Positions 39,401-48,368 of a stretch of DNA of 64,000 nucleotides are shown in pieces (positions within the stretch are counted from its first letter, which is position 1; each line of letters begins with the position of its first letter). The stretch comes from Thraustochytrium sp. TN22 (lineage: Eukaryota > Sar > Bigyra > Thraustochytrida > Thraustochytriidae). The DNA lies in NCBI GenBank assembly GCA_013306675.1, contig JABLUY010000021.1, positions 67,984 to 131,983 of the forward strand, in the 5' to 3' direction. The translations under genes were made by a program, and so were the position numbers. The notes beneath the pieces are model-generated. The model worked only from the letters and a program-made list of their open reading frames with translations, did not search any database and was not told the DNA's origin.

Positions 39401-41380
39401 GGGCACATCGCGTGCAGTGAGGAGCCCGCGCTTAGCGTGTGTCTAGACTGCCTGCAGGCCACGGAGCACCCCCCTCTGCAGGTTATCGGCACCCAGTTCG
39501 TGCTGCAGGACTGCCTCGGGGCTGGGGCGATGGAGGCTCTGGTCCGTGGCGGGGGTCTGCGTCGGCTCGTGGAGATGGCCTGGCCCTCTGGCCGTCCGGC
39601 GCAGCGCCTCCACGCGCTGTGGGCGCTGCTCAAGCTCGCAAAGCGCAGCCTGGCTGCGCAGACCGTCTTGGCACGGGATGCGCTGCTTGGGCTAATCCTT
39701 CTGGCGCGAAGCCTTGATACCGAGACGCCCGAGGCGGAGAGTCTCGCAGACGACGAGGAAGCGGCGGCGGCGGAGGAGGAGAATGGGGTGCACATGCAGC
39801 GGCGGGTCCTGTCGCGTCTGGTCGCGACGCTGAGCGGCAACCACCGCAACCGCACGCTGCTGTACCAGGCGGAGCTGCGACTGTCCGTGGAGGCAGACAC
39901 GCTCACGTATGCGAACTACACGCTTCCGTGGCTGCGCAAGCCACGCTCCAATGACGACCTCTCGTCCGGCGGGGGCGCGATGGGAGCGCCAATGAGCACA
40001 GAGCCAGAGGAGGAGCTAAGCGAGGCGGAGCAGAGCAGAGCCAAGTTTGAAGCGTGGCTCGGCACGCTGCTTCACGAAGACGGTCCGGGCCGCCGCAAGG
40101 CCGGGTCCCCTCGTCCGCGCCCACCGAGCACGCCGGCACCGTCCCGGACAGGTAAGGCCCGGCCTCACATGCGACGGAGACTGCACGGCGCGGTTAACGC
40201 GCTGTGGAAGCCGATGCACGAGCGGGAGGAGCGCTGGGCACCCCGGGTCGTCTCGGCGAGTGTCGGGCTTGCTCCTGCCGAGCCGCGCCGTGCAGAGCGG
40301 TCCGCCCTGCTCTGCGACGCGGCGGAAACCCAGGCTGCGTCCGCGCCTCCTGTCGCGAGCCCACAGCCGGACCACGAGCACGCTGGCCAGCCTGAGGGAC
40401 GTCCCGAGGAAGAACATGCGAAGGACGGGGACGTGACGAAGCCGTGGCCGCATGCACGGGCGGAGGAGCAGCAAGCAGGGATCAAGGGCCAGCTCAGCGG
40501 CAATGGATCTCTAACAGACGCGCGAAAGGGCGACCGCCGGCTCAGCGTAGACATGCAGGTGGTCCGTGCCCACGACGCCACGCGTCAGGACGAGCTGGAG
40601 ACGCCCGATGCGAGGCGTGAGCGGCGGCGGCTGGCCATCTTGCAGCAGCTCGGCATCGTGCTCCAGGACAGGCCGCTCCGCAGCCAGCGGCTGCAGCTCG
40701 TGCTGGACCGCGCCTACACCTTTGTGGGCAGCGACGCGAGCAGGGAGGAAGTGAGGCCAAATCACGCCAAGGTCTGCATCTTCCACCACATTCAGGGTGC
40801 GCGTGTGTACCAAGGGTGTGGCATGGCCGAGGTCCGCGTCGATGAGGACAACGTGGTCTTTGTGTACAACGCAGCGGAGTCAGAGCTGCCCCTGCCCGCG
40901 CCTCGCGCGCCACCGCCGGCGCCGGCGCCAGAGCTGCGCGCCATCCGCTTCGCTGACTTTCGTCGTACGCACGTGCTGCTGCTGCACGCAGCCGACTCGC
41001 GTCTGCGCAAACGGCTGGACGCCTCATCCTACGCGCTCCTGAGTGAGCCCCCTGTCGTGGCGCCTCCGCAGACCGTCTTTGCTCGCTTCTCGCTCGACCT
41101 GGCCGAGCGCCGCATCTCGGCACCATGGGATGCGCAAGGGACTATTCGCACAGCGCCCTTTGCCGTGGCCTTGGTGTCCGCCTCGCTCGTGGACCAGCTG
41201 CGCAAGGTCGCTCGTGCCCAGGCCGGCATTGGCTCCGAGGACGTCGACGACGACGCCGACATGGCCCTTTCCCGCGCGAGCACCCGTCGCCGCCGCCGTC
41301 TCAAGGCCAAGAAGCTCAAGTCGGCCCTGCCCGGTGGCTCCAGCACTTTGCAGCTCGAATCGCACGACCCAGGCCCCTGA
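36467..41380 (+). CDS. giant armadillo-like helical-repeat protein, unknown
   Basis: 1,637 residues from the ATG at 36467 (an Arg/Ser-rich open stretch upstream lacks an ATG). Residues about 220-1,150 are alpha-helical with ARM/HEAT-style periodicity; signature lines are VQHAAAACLRNLSNDGDRIF, EEWKALCTILRDEDAGVARE and RLHALWALLKLAKRSLAAQ. After an acidic, disordered stretch (about 1,160-1,420) a smaller folded region appears near 1,430-1,560 (VCIFHHIQGARVYQGCG; FADFRRTHVLLLHAADSRL). The C-terminus is basic (STRRRRRLKAKKLKS). No specific family is recognised; the length and layout resemble large scaffold proteins. Intronless over 4.9 kb. Divergent from the RCC1/EF-hand gene over 450 bases. Confidence 0.8.
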   Translation: MPPPNEDEDEQRRPQRVQKNNRDGKWVAPQRTYTVSKLSAEPRRMSLNAAGVGMTKSTTEGRATPLVGGPANPDFEARLRALEAAVDTRQVLVDAAGYAVASFQALQEVEHELRAKPNLASIFERATASVKGALMLRTSYPDPVTLRVSNLSPLDGLQGRVVGKLTAQAPEQLQRAARTQTRTAKVFVQSGQGWRELRGGSDLRAALRTWVVQRERSERARLQDAVETLSEFMASDCEPRCTLAVHGLWDLSVNKDNREVLRGDGARLARLADALEDDRAVYGRDAIFLLPERSPLTVQHAAAACLRNLSNDGDRIFITEMQRARVPSKALAALYELGLSVCTRGEERTVEGLAGGFTPLQRAEMLVVLIYNLQGRAHGADEDRPLDGDLVRKYLDFLLSMAYSTEVRSIFALVLRTLSRWLEPDRLLHSPAFMLEVGLNDLRWSQALCCLLETVVQSPCADARDRLLVIDLVARSVSGEAAARFAGVSSAGSGTQRHEAFQVVNHSMIYHVLRCAQYSAAAGGLLGSEADGERNPLRGDPWSLDVQAAGDPAYESTLERCLVALRGLVLQHARKSATPMPVGMLTLLWRWLAYAVTALPRATEGVLLALASCCFLEDFLRYLPEDCKESLVAVLSREDGQGAASVAIVLRALTSCPEGCEFLAARAGGLQLLVDHLRAASGLEERRTLAGALADYVERRTAGQGGARSPNRRHSRQQQHQHPQQRVRDSRAEAARWSRGLDRVRAHDTLGLYGTLPLDASEDVDVPGFSLCIDPHELTAKTPEVAAVVVDSESADPQASEGLSSEEWKALCTILRDEDAGVAREAVHALRAAVSHEGSCATLDSVTVGQVAAGLASAQGPASITRLLEVLEEAAKTKAGRAAAEANLDAVATLLNVAIYVQTEHEPTEELSVLIDSCLRLVWKLAWGGSALQTHEELLAVVLLGAGQPELSAQQREFCAHISLALCMQRSAAVMEALGHIACSEEPALSVCLDCLQATEHPPLQVIGTQFVLQDCLGAGAMEALVRGGGLRRLVEMAWPSGRPAQRLHALWALLKLAKRSLAAQTVLARDALLGLILLARSLDTETPEAESLADDEEAAAAEEENGVHMQRRVLSRLVATLSGNHRNRTLLYQAELRLSVEADTLTYANYTLPWLRKPRSNDDLSSGGGAMGAPMSTEPEEELSEAEQSRAKFEAWLGTLLHEDGPGRRKAGSPRPRPPSTPAPSRTGKARPHMRRRLHGAVNALWKPMHEREERWAPRVVSASVGLAPAEPRRAERSALLCDAAETQAASAPPVASPQPDHEHAGQPEGRPEEEHAKDGDVTKPWPHARAEEQQAGIKGQLSGNGSLTDARKGDRRLSVDMQVVRAHDATRQDELETPDARRERRRLAILQQLGIVLQDRPLRSQRLQLVLDRAYTFVGSDASREEVRPNHAKVCIFHHIQGARVYQGCGMAEVRVDEDNVVFVYNAAESELPLPAPRAPPPAPAPELRAIRFADFRRTHVLLLHAADSRLRKRLDASSYALLSEPPVVAPPQTVFARFSLDLAERRISAPWDAQGTIRTAPFAVALVSASLVDQLRKVARAQAGIGSEDVDDDADMALSRASTRRRRRLKAKKLKSALPGGSSTLQLESHDPGP

Positions 41381-41765
41381 TCGCACGTGTGATCACAAGT
41401 CATTGTCTTTCAATGCTGTCGGGTTGGTAGCCATGTAAAGTACCAGTTATCGAATTTCCGCGGCCAAGGGTCACCGAGTCGCCGAGTCCCAGTGCTTGGC
41501 AAATCTTCGTCGCGACCCGGGCCATGGCCTGGTCATGTGAGGTCAGTCTCGGTCTCCGGACCTCGCGGACTCCGTGCCAGTGACGTCCAAGCTCGACACG
41601 GAGTCCTGATAGACGCTGCCTGTCGTGTGATCCAGCCTTTAGCTAAGCTAAGGCAAGTGCCAGCGGCCGCTTCATTCAAGATGTCTGTCTTCTAGCTAGC
41701 AAGGCCCAGCGAGACCCATCTATCTCACCCCAGGGTTCCCATCCGCTCCCAGACGAACGAAGACT

Positions 41766-41802
41766 CTAGCTAGCTAGCTAGCTAGCTAGAGCTAGAGCTA
41801 GA
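41766..41802. repeat. (CTAG)n palindromic array
   Basis: About nine CTAG/AGCT units in spacer DNA; the unit is its own reverse complement, so the array can fold on itself. Similar arrays lie near 48004-48037 and, shorter, near 23670, 55862 and 63040. Confidence 0.93.
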
Positions 41803-42092
41803 GGAACCACGACGCTCTGGCCTGCAAGGGTTTCCCCGCGCCCGGCTCCTGCTCGCGCCAGCCTCCAGCCGCGCCTCAGGCTCGCCCGCGCCGGCCGCGT
41901 TCTCCGCCGCCGGTGCACCAAAGCAAGTTACGAGAACCTTTGCAACTCCTGGAACGCGCGCAGGGCGGCCGGTTCGCCGGAGCGCGGCGCCTGCGATGCG
42001 ACGCAGCTCGCGTCACCTCCTCGAGCAGCCTCGGCCGCCGCGCGACCTGCCCAGCCTTGGAGCAAGCAGCTAGCTAGCTGGCTGGCTGAGTT

Positions 42093-42123
42093 CGCTCGCT
42101 CGCTCGCTCGCTCGCTCGCTCGC
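42093..42123. repeat. (GCTC)n array in a 5' leader
   Basis: About seven GCTC units some 180 bases before the ATG at 42302. Confidence 0.9.
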
Positions 42124-42245
42124 CAAGAGCGAGAAGTCGCTGCCGAAGTCGCGCCGGAACGCCGGAACCGCTGGAACCGCGGATCGATCGATAGTAGCCG
42201 CGCTGCGCGATCAAAGTCGTCTCGGGCGGCGGCGGCGGCGCGCTT

Positions 42246-42290
<45 letters not shown>

Positions 42291-42301
42291 GCGGCGGCGG
42301 G

Positions 42302-42540
42302 ATGGCGTCGCTGGAGGACAAGATCCGGCGCGTGATGGAGATGGACCTGGGCTCTCCGCAGCCGCCGAGCTCGCCGCTGGGTGGCGGCACGGGCGGCGGC
42401 AGCCAGGGCTGCACCGAAGGCGACCTGCTGGACCTCTCGGCCGAGAAGGGCGCTGACGATGGCGAGAACGAGGCGGGCTTCAACGGGTGGCAAACGCCAA
42501 ACACGACCGACGTACAGGTCTCCAAGCCGACGCCGCAGGC

Positions 42541-42605
<65 letters not shown>

Positions 42606-44842
42606 CCCAGGCGCCGGGCGACGCGGCGCGTGCCGAGCCCAACGTGGATCAGGCGCAAGAGGGCGAAGATCAAGAGGGCCAGGAGCAACGGCCTTACAAC
42701 AAGGCACGCAAGGCGGACATGACGGCGACGGCGAGCCCCGGGGTGGCGCGGCCGGCGTCGCCTGGGTCGCAGCTCTATGAACGCGCTCTGCGGCAGCGCG
42801 CGGAGCAGGAGCGCAAGCGGCAGGAGGCCATCCGCAAGGAGGCGAGCTTTAGTCCGAAGCTGGTGAGCAGCAAGAAGATCCGCGAGAAGCGCGCCTCGAC
42901 GCCAGGCAAGTCTCGCTACGACATGCTGTACGCGGACGCGGCGTCGCGTATGCAGCAAATGCAACGGCGCGCGAACGAGGCCTCGGATGAGGGCTGCACG
43001 TTCACGCCCAAGACGAACTGGTCGCGCAAATCCATGGGCGCGTCGCCGGGGGGCGCGGGCGCCGGCGCCGGCGCGGGCGCCGGCGCGGGTGCCGGCTCGC
43101 CCGCCACGCCGCGATCCGAGTCGCTGTATGCGAATGCCAAGGCGCTTGAGGCAAAGCGCAAGAGCATGGCGGAGACGCGTCTGCGCGAGGAGGCCAAGGC
43201 TTGCTCGTTCAAGCCGCAAATCACGGCGCGCGCACGGGCTAAACGCGCCGCCTCGCCGGGCCCGACACAGCGCATGGCTCAGCTGTACGAGGAGGCCAAA
43301 GCCAAGGAGGCGCGCTTGCAGGCGGCGGCGCGGGAGCGCGAGCTGGAGGGGTGCACCTTTCAGCCTAACATCAACCGCAGGCAGTCGGCCGGGTCCGCAG
43401 CCGGCGCGGGCGCGCCAGCGCCCTCACCAGACGCCGTGCAGGACCGCCTCTCCCGCTTCCACAAGGAGGCGGAGCGCCGCAAGGAGAAGCTGCGCCAGGA
43501 GAAGCTGGCTCAGGAGAAGAAGGAGCTCACGTTCCGGCCCAACATCCAGCGGCGTCGGCCGCCGTCGCCGGGCCGCGGCGCGCCCAGTCAGGGCGCCATT
43601 CACGAGCGGCTCTACAGCGAGGCGACCCGTCAGCAGCAGCGCCGCGAGGCCAACGAGGCGACACCGTCCAAGCCGTCGAGCGCCAGCGGCAGCCGTCCGT
43701 CGAGCCCGGGCGTCTTCGACCGCCTCTCCACGCCCAAGACGCCTGCCGCGCCCAACGGCACGCGCGAGGAGCAGCTCGCCATCCAGGAGCTCAAGGAGTG
43801 CACCTTTACGCCCAACACGCGCCCGGGCAGTGCAGGCCGCGCCCGCCGCGCCTCCTCGGGCGCAGCGGCCGCCACCGCTGCTAGCAATGGCGCCGGCTCG
43901 GCCGAGCCCGTCTGGAACCGCCTCTCCAAGAAGGCTCAGGAGACACGCGAGATGCGCGACTTGCGCGAAGAGATGCGCAAGCAGCGCGAGCTCAGCGAGT
44001 GTACCTTTCAGCCCCGCATCCACGAGTCGGCCTCCTCCTCCGGCTCCGCGTCCGGCGCCAAGGGCACGCCCATCTGGGAGCGCCTCAATGAGGACGCCAA
44101 GCAGGCCAAGAAGCGCGAGGAAGAGCTTGCCCGCCAGAAGGAAGCCACCGAGCTCGCTGCCTGCACGTTTCAGCCGCAGATCAACCGGGCTGAAGCCGAG
44201 GCAGACGGCGCGGACGCCAACGGGGCCGCCGCCGCCGCCGCCGCCGGCGGTGCTGCGGCCACCTCGCCCAAGACCGGCAAGCCGGTCTGGGACCGCCTTG
44301 CTGACCCGAAGACTGTCGCTCAAAAGAAGGACGAGCTGCAGCGCCGCCGCGAGGCCACCGAGCTCAAGGATTGTACCTTTGCGCCCAAGCGGTCCGCTAC
44401 GGCCGCCTCGCCCAAGGCCTCCTCGCCGAAGCAGCGCTCGTACCTGGACCGCGTTGCGGCCTCGGCCAAGAAGGACACCCCTGCCGCCGCCAAGAAGATG
44501 AAGGAGAAGAAGGCGGAGGCCTCCACGACGCCCCTGACGCCCGCTGCAGCGCCAGGGACGCCTCCCGCGCCGGCACCAGTTGCGTCGACTCCAGAGGCGG
44601 CCGCGCAGGCACCTGCGCTGCTACCCGAGACGCCCGCGGTCCCTGCAGCGTCGCCGCCTGCAGGACCTGCGACATCAACCCCCCCGGCGCCAGAGCAGAT
44701 GCTCTTGACGCCTGCGACGGCCACGCCCGCGGCACCTTCGGCGTCGACGCCTTTGACTCCCTCCGCGCCTGCGCCAGACGATCCTCTCTCCAGCCTGCAG
44801 AGCAAGATCAACGACATCATGCTCGCCGCGGACGCGGAGTGA
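42302..44842 (+). CDS. CTFxP-repeat protein with poly-Gln tract
   Basis: 846 residues. A pure CAG run (about 42543-42604) encodes some 20 Gln near residues 80-101. The body has nine spaced copies of a module ending in a C-T/S-F-x-P-x-I/L core: EASFSPKL, EGCTFTPK, KACSFKPQI, EGCTFQPNI, KELTFRPNI, KECTFTPN, SECTFQPRI, AACTFQPQI and KDCTFAPK. Each is preceded by a charged helix (typically RLxxEAxxRxxxxxE) and an SP-G-x-R/P linker with VWDRL or LYxEA. The tail is Pro/Thr/Ala-rich. Proteins with ECTFxPxI modules occur in many protists; no function is established that I know of. Helix-plus-core modules in a long row suggest binding along a filament such as microtubules, which is inference. Convergent with the cyclodeaminase gene, 132 bases apart. 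Confidence 0.87.
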
Positions 44843-44974
44843 GTGAGCGAGTGAGCGAGGTGATGGGTGGATGGATGGATGGACGGATGGATGGATGAAG
44901 CGACATGTGAAGATGAAGGAAAAAAAAGCTGGCTTCTCCTTGTGTTATTATTCCACGTGGCTTCAAGACGACAA

Positions 44975-45755
44975 TCACTTCGGGTAGCAGGCCTCCTCGA
45001 AGGTGGCGAGGTCCTTGAGCGAGGCCTCGAGCTTGGAGCGCAGCTCAGCGTCCGGATTGTTGACAAGCGCGGTCTGGTACGCAGCGCGGGCGCCACCGGC
45101 CAGCAGGTGGATGGCCACGCGAGCATCGGAGATGATCTGCGGGTTGCAAATGTTCAGGAACTCGTGCACGGCGCGTGCCTGCGCGTGGCAAGTGCTGACC
45201 AGACGGACCGGGACGTCCAGGGCGTCGGCCTTAATCTTGGCCACCTCCTCGGAAGACAGACCCGAGTCCTTCTTCCAGGTCTTCTGCAGGCTCAGGTACG
45301 CCTCGGCGTCCTCGTCGGCAATGCTCACGCAGGTCTCAGCGGCCTCCTTGAGCTGCTTGGCCAGCTCCTCAGCACGCGCCGCCGTGCCGTTCTCCTGGAA
45401 CTTCTTGGACGTGGTGTAGATGGCTGCCATGCTGCCGCTCGCGGCGCCCAGGCTCGCCGCCACCGCCGCGGCCGCGCCGCCGCCCTACGCGCGCGGCCCC
45501 AGAGCCAAGGTAGCCAAGGTTGACGCCTGCGTCAGTGCTCTCGTCCGCGTTGGCACGCAACAGCAGGCCTCCTCCCTCAGGCCTTTTCAACTCACCGGCG
45601 TCGGCGCCTGCGCCGCGTCCGCAGTTGCCCCAGGCGGTCTCCTGCGTCAGTCCTCCGTCCCGCGCGTGGCGTTGGTCGTCCCGGCGGCGTCAACCGACCT
45701 TGGCCGCGAGCTGCGCCACGAAGGCGCCGATGGCCGCGTCGCCCGCCTTCATCAT
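44975..45755 (-). CDS. stand-alone formiminotransferase-cyclodeaminase C-domain protein
   Basis: Three exons: 45755-45699, a 12-base micro-exon 45607-45596, and 45484-44975. The predicted 192-residue protein reads ...FVAQLAAK, APTP, GGGAAAAVAASLG... across the junctions, which rebuilds the PxPGGG loop that opens the cyclodeaminase domain of FTCD. Later family features are SIADEDAEAY, DVPVRLVSTCHAQA and NPQIISDARVAIHLLAGGAR. The domain deaminates 5-formimino-THF to methenyl-THF in folate and histidine metabolism; here it stands alone, without the formiminotransferase half. Intron 1 (91 bases) uses GTCGGT as donor, weaker than the GTGAGT of intron 2 (111 bases). The exact 5' end is less sure than the domain call. 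Confidence 0.75.
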
Positions 45756-46415
45756 GGGCCCCGGTCGGTCCCTCGCGCGAAGCCGGCCCGCCCTGCTGCC
45801 CCGTGCGCGCCACGCGAGCCCTCCTGGCGCAGGCTGGCGCCAGCTCGCGCCGCTTGCCGTCTGCCGCGCGCCCCGCCGCGCGCGCCTCGCGGTCACGGTT
45901 GGTCCAGCGGCAGGCGGCGAGCGCCCCTATCTTTCTTTCCCTGCGCGGGATCTGCGTCAACTTCACGCCTGGGCTCCGCGAGGCCGCAGCCGGGCGCCGG
46001 TCAGCGCCGGCGGCAAGCGCGGCGGCAGGCGCAGCGGCGGCGCGACGGTGTCGGGCGCCAGCTGGCGCTGGCGGCCAGCGGCGGCGCTGGCGCCGGCGGG
46101 GTCGCCCGGCGGGCGCCTGGGCGGGCGCCCGGGCGGGCGGCGGAAAGAGGCCTGAAAAGGGGCGCAAGCGCGAGGGTTCCCGAGTGCGCGGACCCGGTGT
46201 GCAGGGGCGGCTGCGGCTGCAGCGCAATGCAGGGCCGGCGAGCCACGTGGAGGTGCGGAGGGAGGGAGGGGCCGCGGCGCAGCGGCGGGCGCGGGCGCGG
46301 CAAACCGGAGCGAGGCGGCGAGCGAGGAGAAGGAGGAGGAGGCAGGTCGGGCGGCGCGGGCTGCTGCGCTAGGTCGGATCGCTCAGGCAGGCAGGCAGGC
46401 AGGCAGGTAGGGAAG
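45756..46415. other. divergent promoter region
   Basis: Very GC-rich spacer between the cyclodeaminase (minus) and the opine dehydrogenase (plus). Open frames run through it by composition alone. Confidence 0.6.
46384..46407. repeat. (GGCA)n array in a 5' leader
   Basis: Six GGCA units ending nine bases before the ATG at 46416. Confidence 0.9.
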
Positions 46416-47728
46416 ATGTACGTGGTGGTGATCGGCGGCGGCAACTCGACGCCTATCTTCGCAACGCTCGCGAAGAAGGCGGGCCATGAGGTGGCCATCC
46501 TGACGCGCAAGCCGGACGCGTGGTCCAAGACGGTGGGCTTCGACAATGAGGACAAGGAGTACCTGGATGGCGTCGAGAGCATGGAGGCCGAGATGGATCT
46601 GGTGACGAGCGACCCGGCGGAGTGCATCCCGAAGGCGGATATGATCTTCATCGCGGGCCTGCCGATCCATCATAACCCGACGGTGCTCAAGGAGAAGGTC
46701 GCGCCGCACCTGGACCGCGAGAAGAAGGTCTTCGTCGGCAGCATCTGCTCGTACGGCGGCTTCAACTGGGTCTGCGCTGATGCCCTCGGCAAGGGCAACT
46801 ACGTCATCTTTGGCACGCAGCTCATCCCGTGGTGCTGCGGCACCGCCGAGTACGGCAAGCGGGGCGTCATCTTCGGTGCCAAGCGCATGCTCCGCATTGT
46901 CACCGAGGACGGCAAGGACGCGCACGGCCTCAAGAAGATCCTCGGCGAGGATATTCTCAAGATCCCGGACGTGCGCGACACCGACTTCTTGGCCTCGACC
47001 CTGTGGCCTAACAACGTAAGTGAGCGCGATGAGTCGCGTGTGCGAGCGGGCGAGCGGACGAGCGAGCGCGCAAAAGAGAGACAGATCGACTGACTGATAG
47101 ACTGGCCGCTGACGTTGGACCACACGCACAGTCCTCCCTGCACCCGCCCATCCTGTACGGCCTTTTCAAAGACTGGGACGGCAAGACGGGCTACGACCCG
47201 GCGGAGCTGCCCACGCTCATCTACGCGGACCTGCGCGAGCCGTCCGCTGAGGCGCTGGTGAAGTTCGACGATGAGCTGGTGGCCCTCGTGGACGCGCTCA
47301 AGGTGAACTTCCCGGACAACAAGAACCTGCATGAGGACTTCCGCCTGCGCAGCTGCATCATCGAGAACTACAAGGATCAGGTTGGCGACTCGTCCACGAC
47401 TGCGACCACCGTCAAGACGAACGCCGCCTTTGGCAAGCACAAGATCCCGTATGAACCGCTCGAGGACGGCAAGGTCGTGCCGATTGTCGCGCACAAGTTC
47501 TTCGAGACCGACCTGAGCTTCGGTGTCACCACCTTCATCGACATTGGCAACATGCTCGGCCTCGACCTGCCTTTCATGAAGACCATTTGCGAGTGGAACC
47601 AGAAGCTCGTCAACAAGGAATACCTGACCGCCTCTGGCAAGATTGACGGCAAGGACGCTGGCGAGTGCATCCTGCCCTCGGCCTACGGCCTCGATGCCAA
47701 GTCCCTCGACAAGGGCCGTCGTGACTGA
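46416..47728 (+). CDS. opine (octopine/nopaline-type) dehydrogenase-like protein
   Basis: Exons 46416-47015 and 47132-47728; the 116-base intron starts GTAAGT and ends GCACAG, phase 0. The 398-residue product has an N-terminal Rossmann fold (MYVVVIGGGNSTPIFATLAK) followed by HEVAILTRKPDAWSK, and ADMIFIAGLPIHHNPTVL. The C-terminal half carries the octopine-dehydrogenase helical domain: PILYGLFKDWDGKTGYDP, then FGKHKIPYEPLEDGKVVPIV, where the His/Lys-Pro pattern fits the catalytic region. Enzymes of this family condense an amino acid with a keto acid using NAD(P)H, as a redox outlet in invertebrate muscle or as tumour opine synthesis in Agrobacterium. The substrate here is unknown; a role in redox balance under low oxygen is inference. 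Confidence 0.85.
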
Positions 47729-48368
47729 TGCGTTCGCCCATTTCGTGTGCCAACAAGCAACAGCACAACAAACACCCCAGGCCCAGCGGTAGAATATCAT
47801 GTTCTTCCTCAGGTGGACCTAGGTACTGAGAAGCGTCAGGCAGGTGAGCAGGCAGGCCGGCAAGCACGTGATTGCCTTCAAGAAGATGCCGCGCATATAA
47901 GCAACGTTTTTTTCCAACAAAAATGACTTTTCCCGTTTCAAATGCGGCAGGCCGCACAGGATCATGGGCGCGTAAATGAAGGCCGACCTGGCCCCTGGCT
48001 CTGGCTAGCTCTAGCTAGCTAGCTAGCTAGCTAGCTACTGGAGCAAGCTCTCGAGAAGCGGAGCGCCATTCATCTCAGTAGAGCTTTCGAAAACAGAGCG
48101 CCTTACGCATGGCATTTCTCCCTCTGCCTCAGCCTCAGCAGAGGTCGTGCAGAGCGCCTTGCAGTTGGCTATACTCTCAGGAGCAGTGACGTCGCGCAAA
48201 GAGACACACACGCGTACGATCGAGAGAACTACATCATTAGAGACTGCGCGCCGGTGCGTTGCCACGTTCGCTCTTGGTGGTGTTCTGAACATCAGGGCGT
48301 CAGGGTGCAGGAGCCAGGCCTAGCTAGTTGTGTCAGCGGCCAGTTGATCATCGATTGTGTGAACCCAA
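47729..48368. other. convergent spacer with CTAG array
   Basis: AT-richer spacer. Apart from the CTAG array I see nothing gene-like. Confidence 0.6.
48004..48037. repeat. (CTAG)n palindromic array
   Basis: About eight CTAG units between the convergent opine dehydrogenase and bZIP genes. Confidence 0.93.

Larger units (their letters stand above)
41381..42301. other. spacer with CTAG and GCTC arrays
   Basis: No gene seen. It holds the CTAG array (41766-41802), a GCTC array (42093-42123) and a CGG run that touches the start codon at 42302 (42225-42300). Confidence 0.6.
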
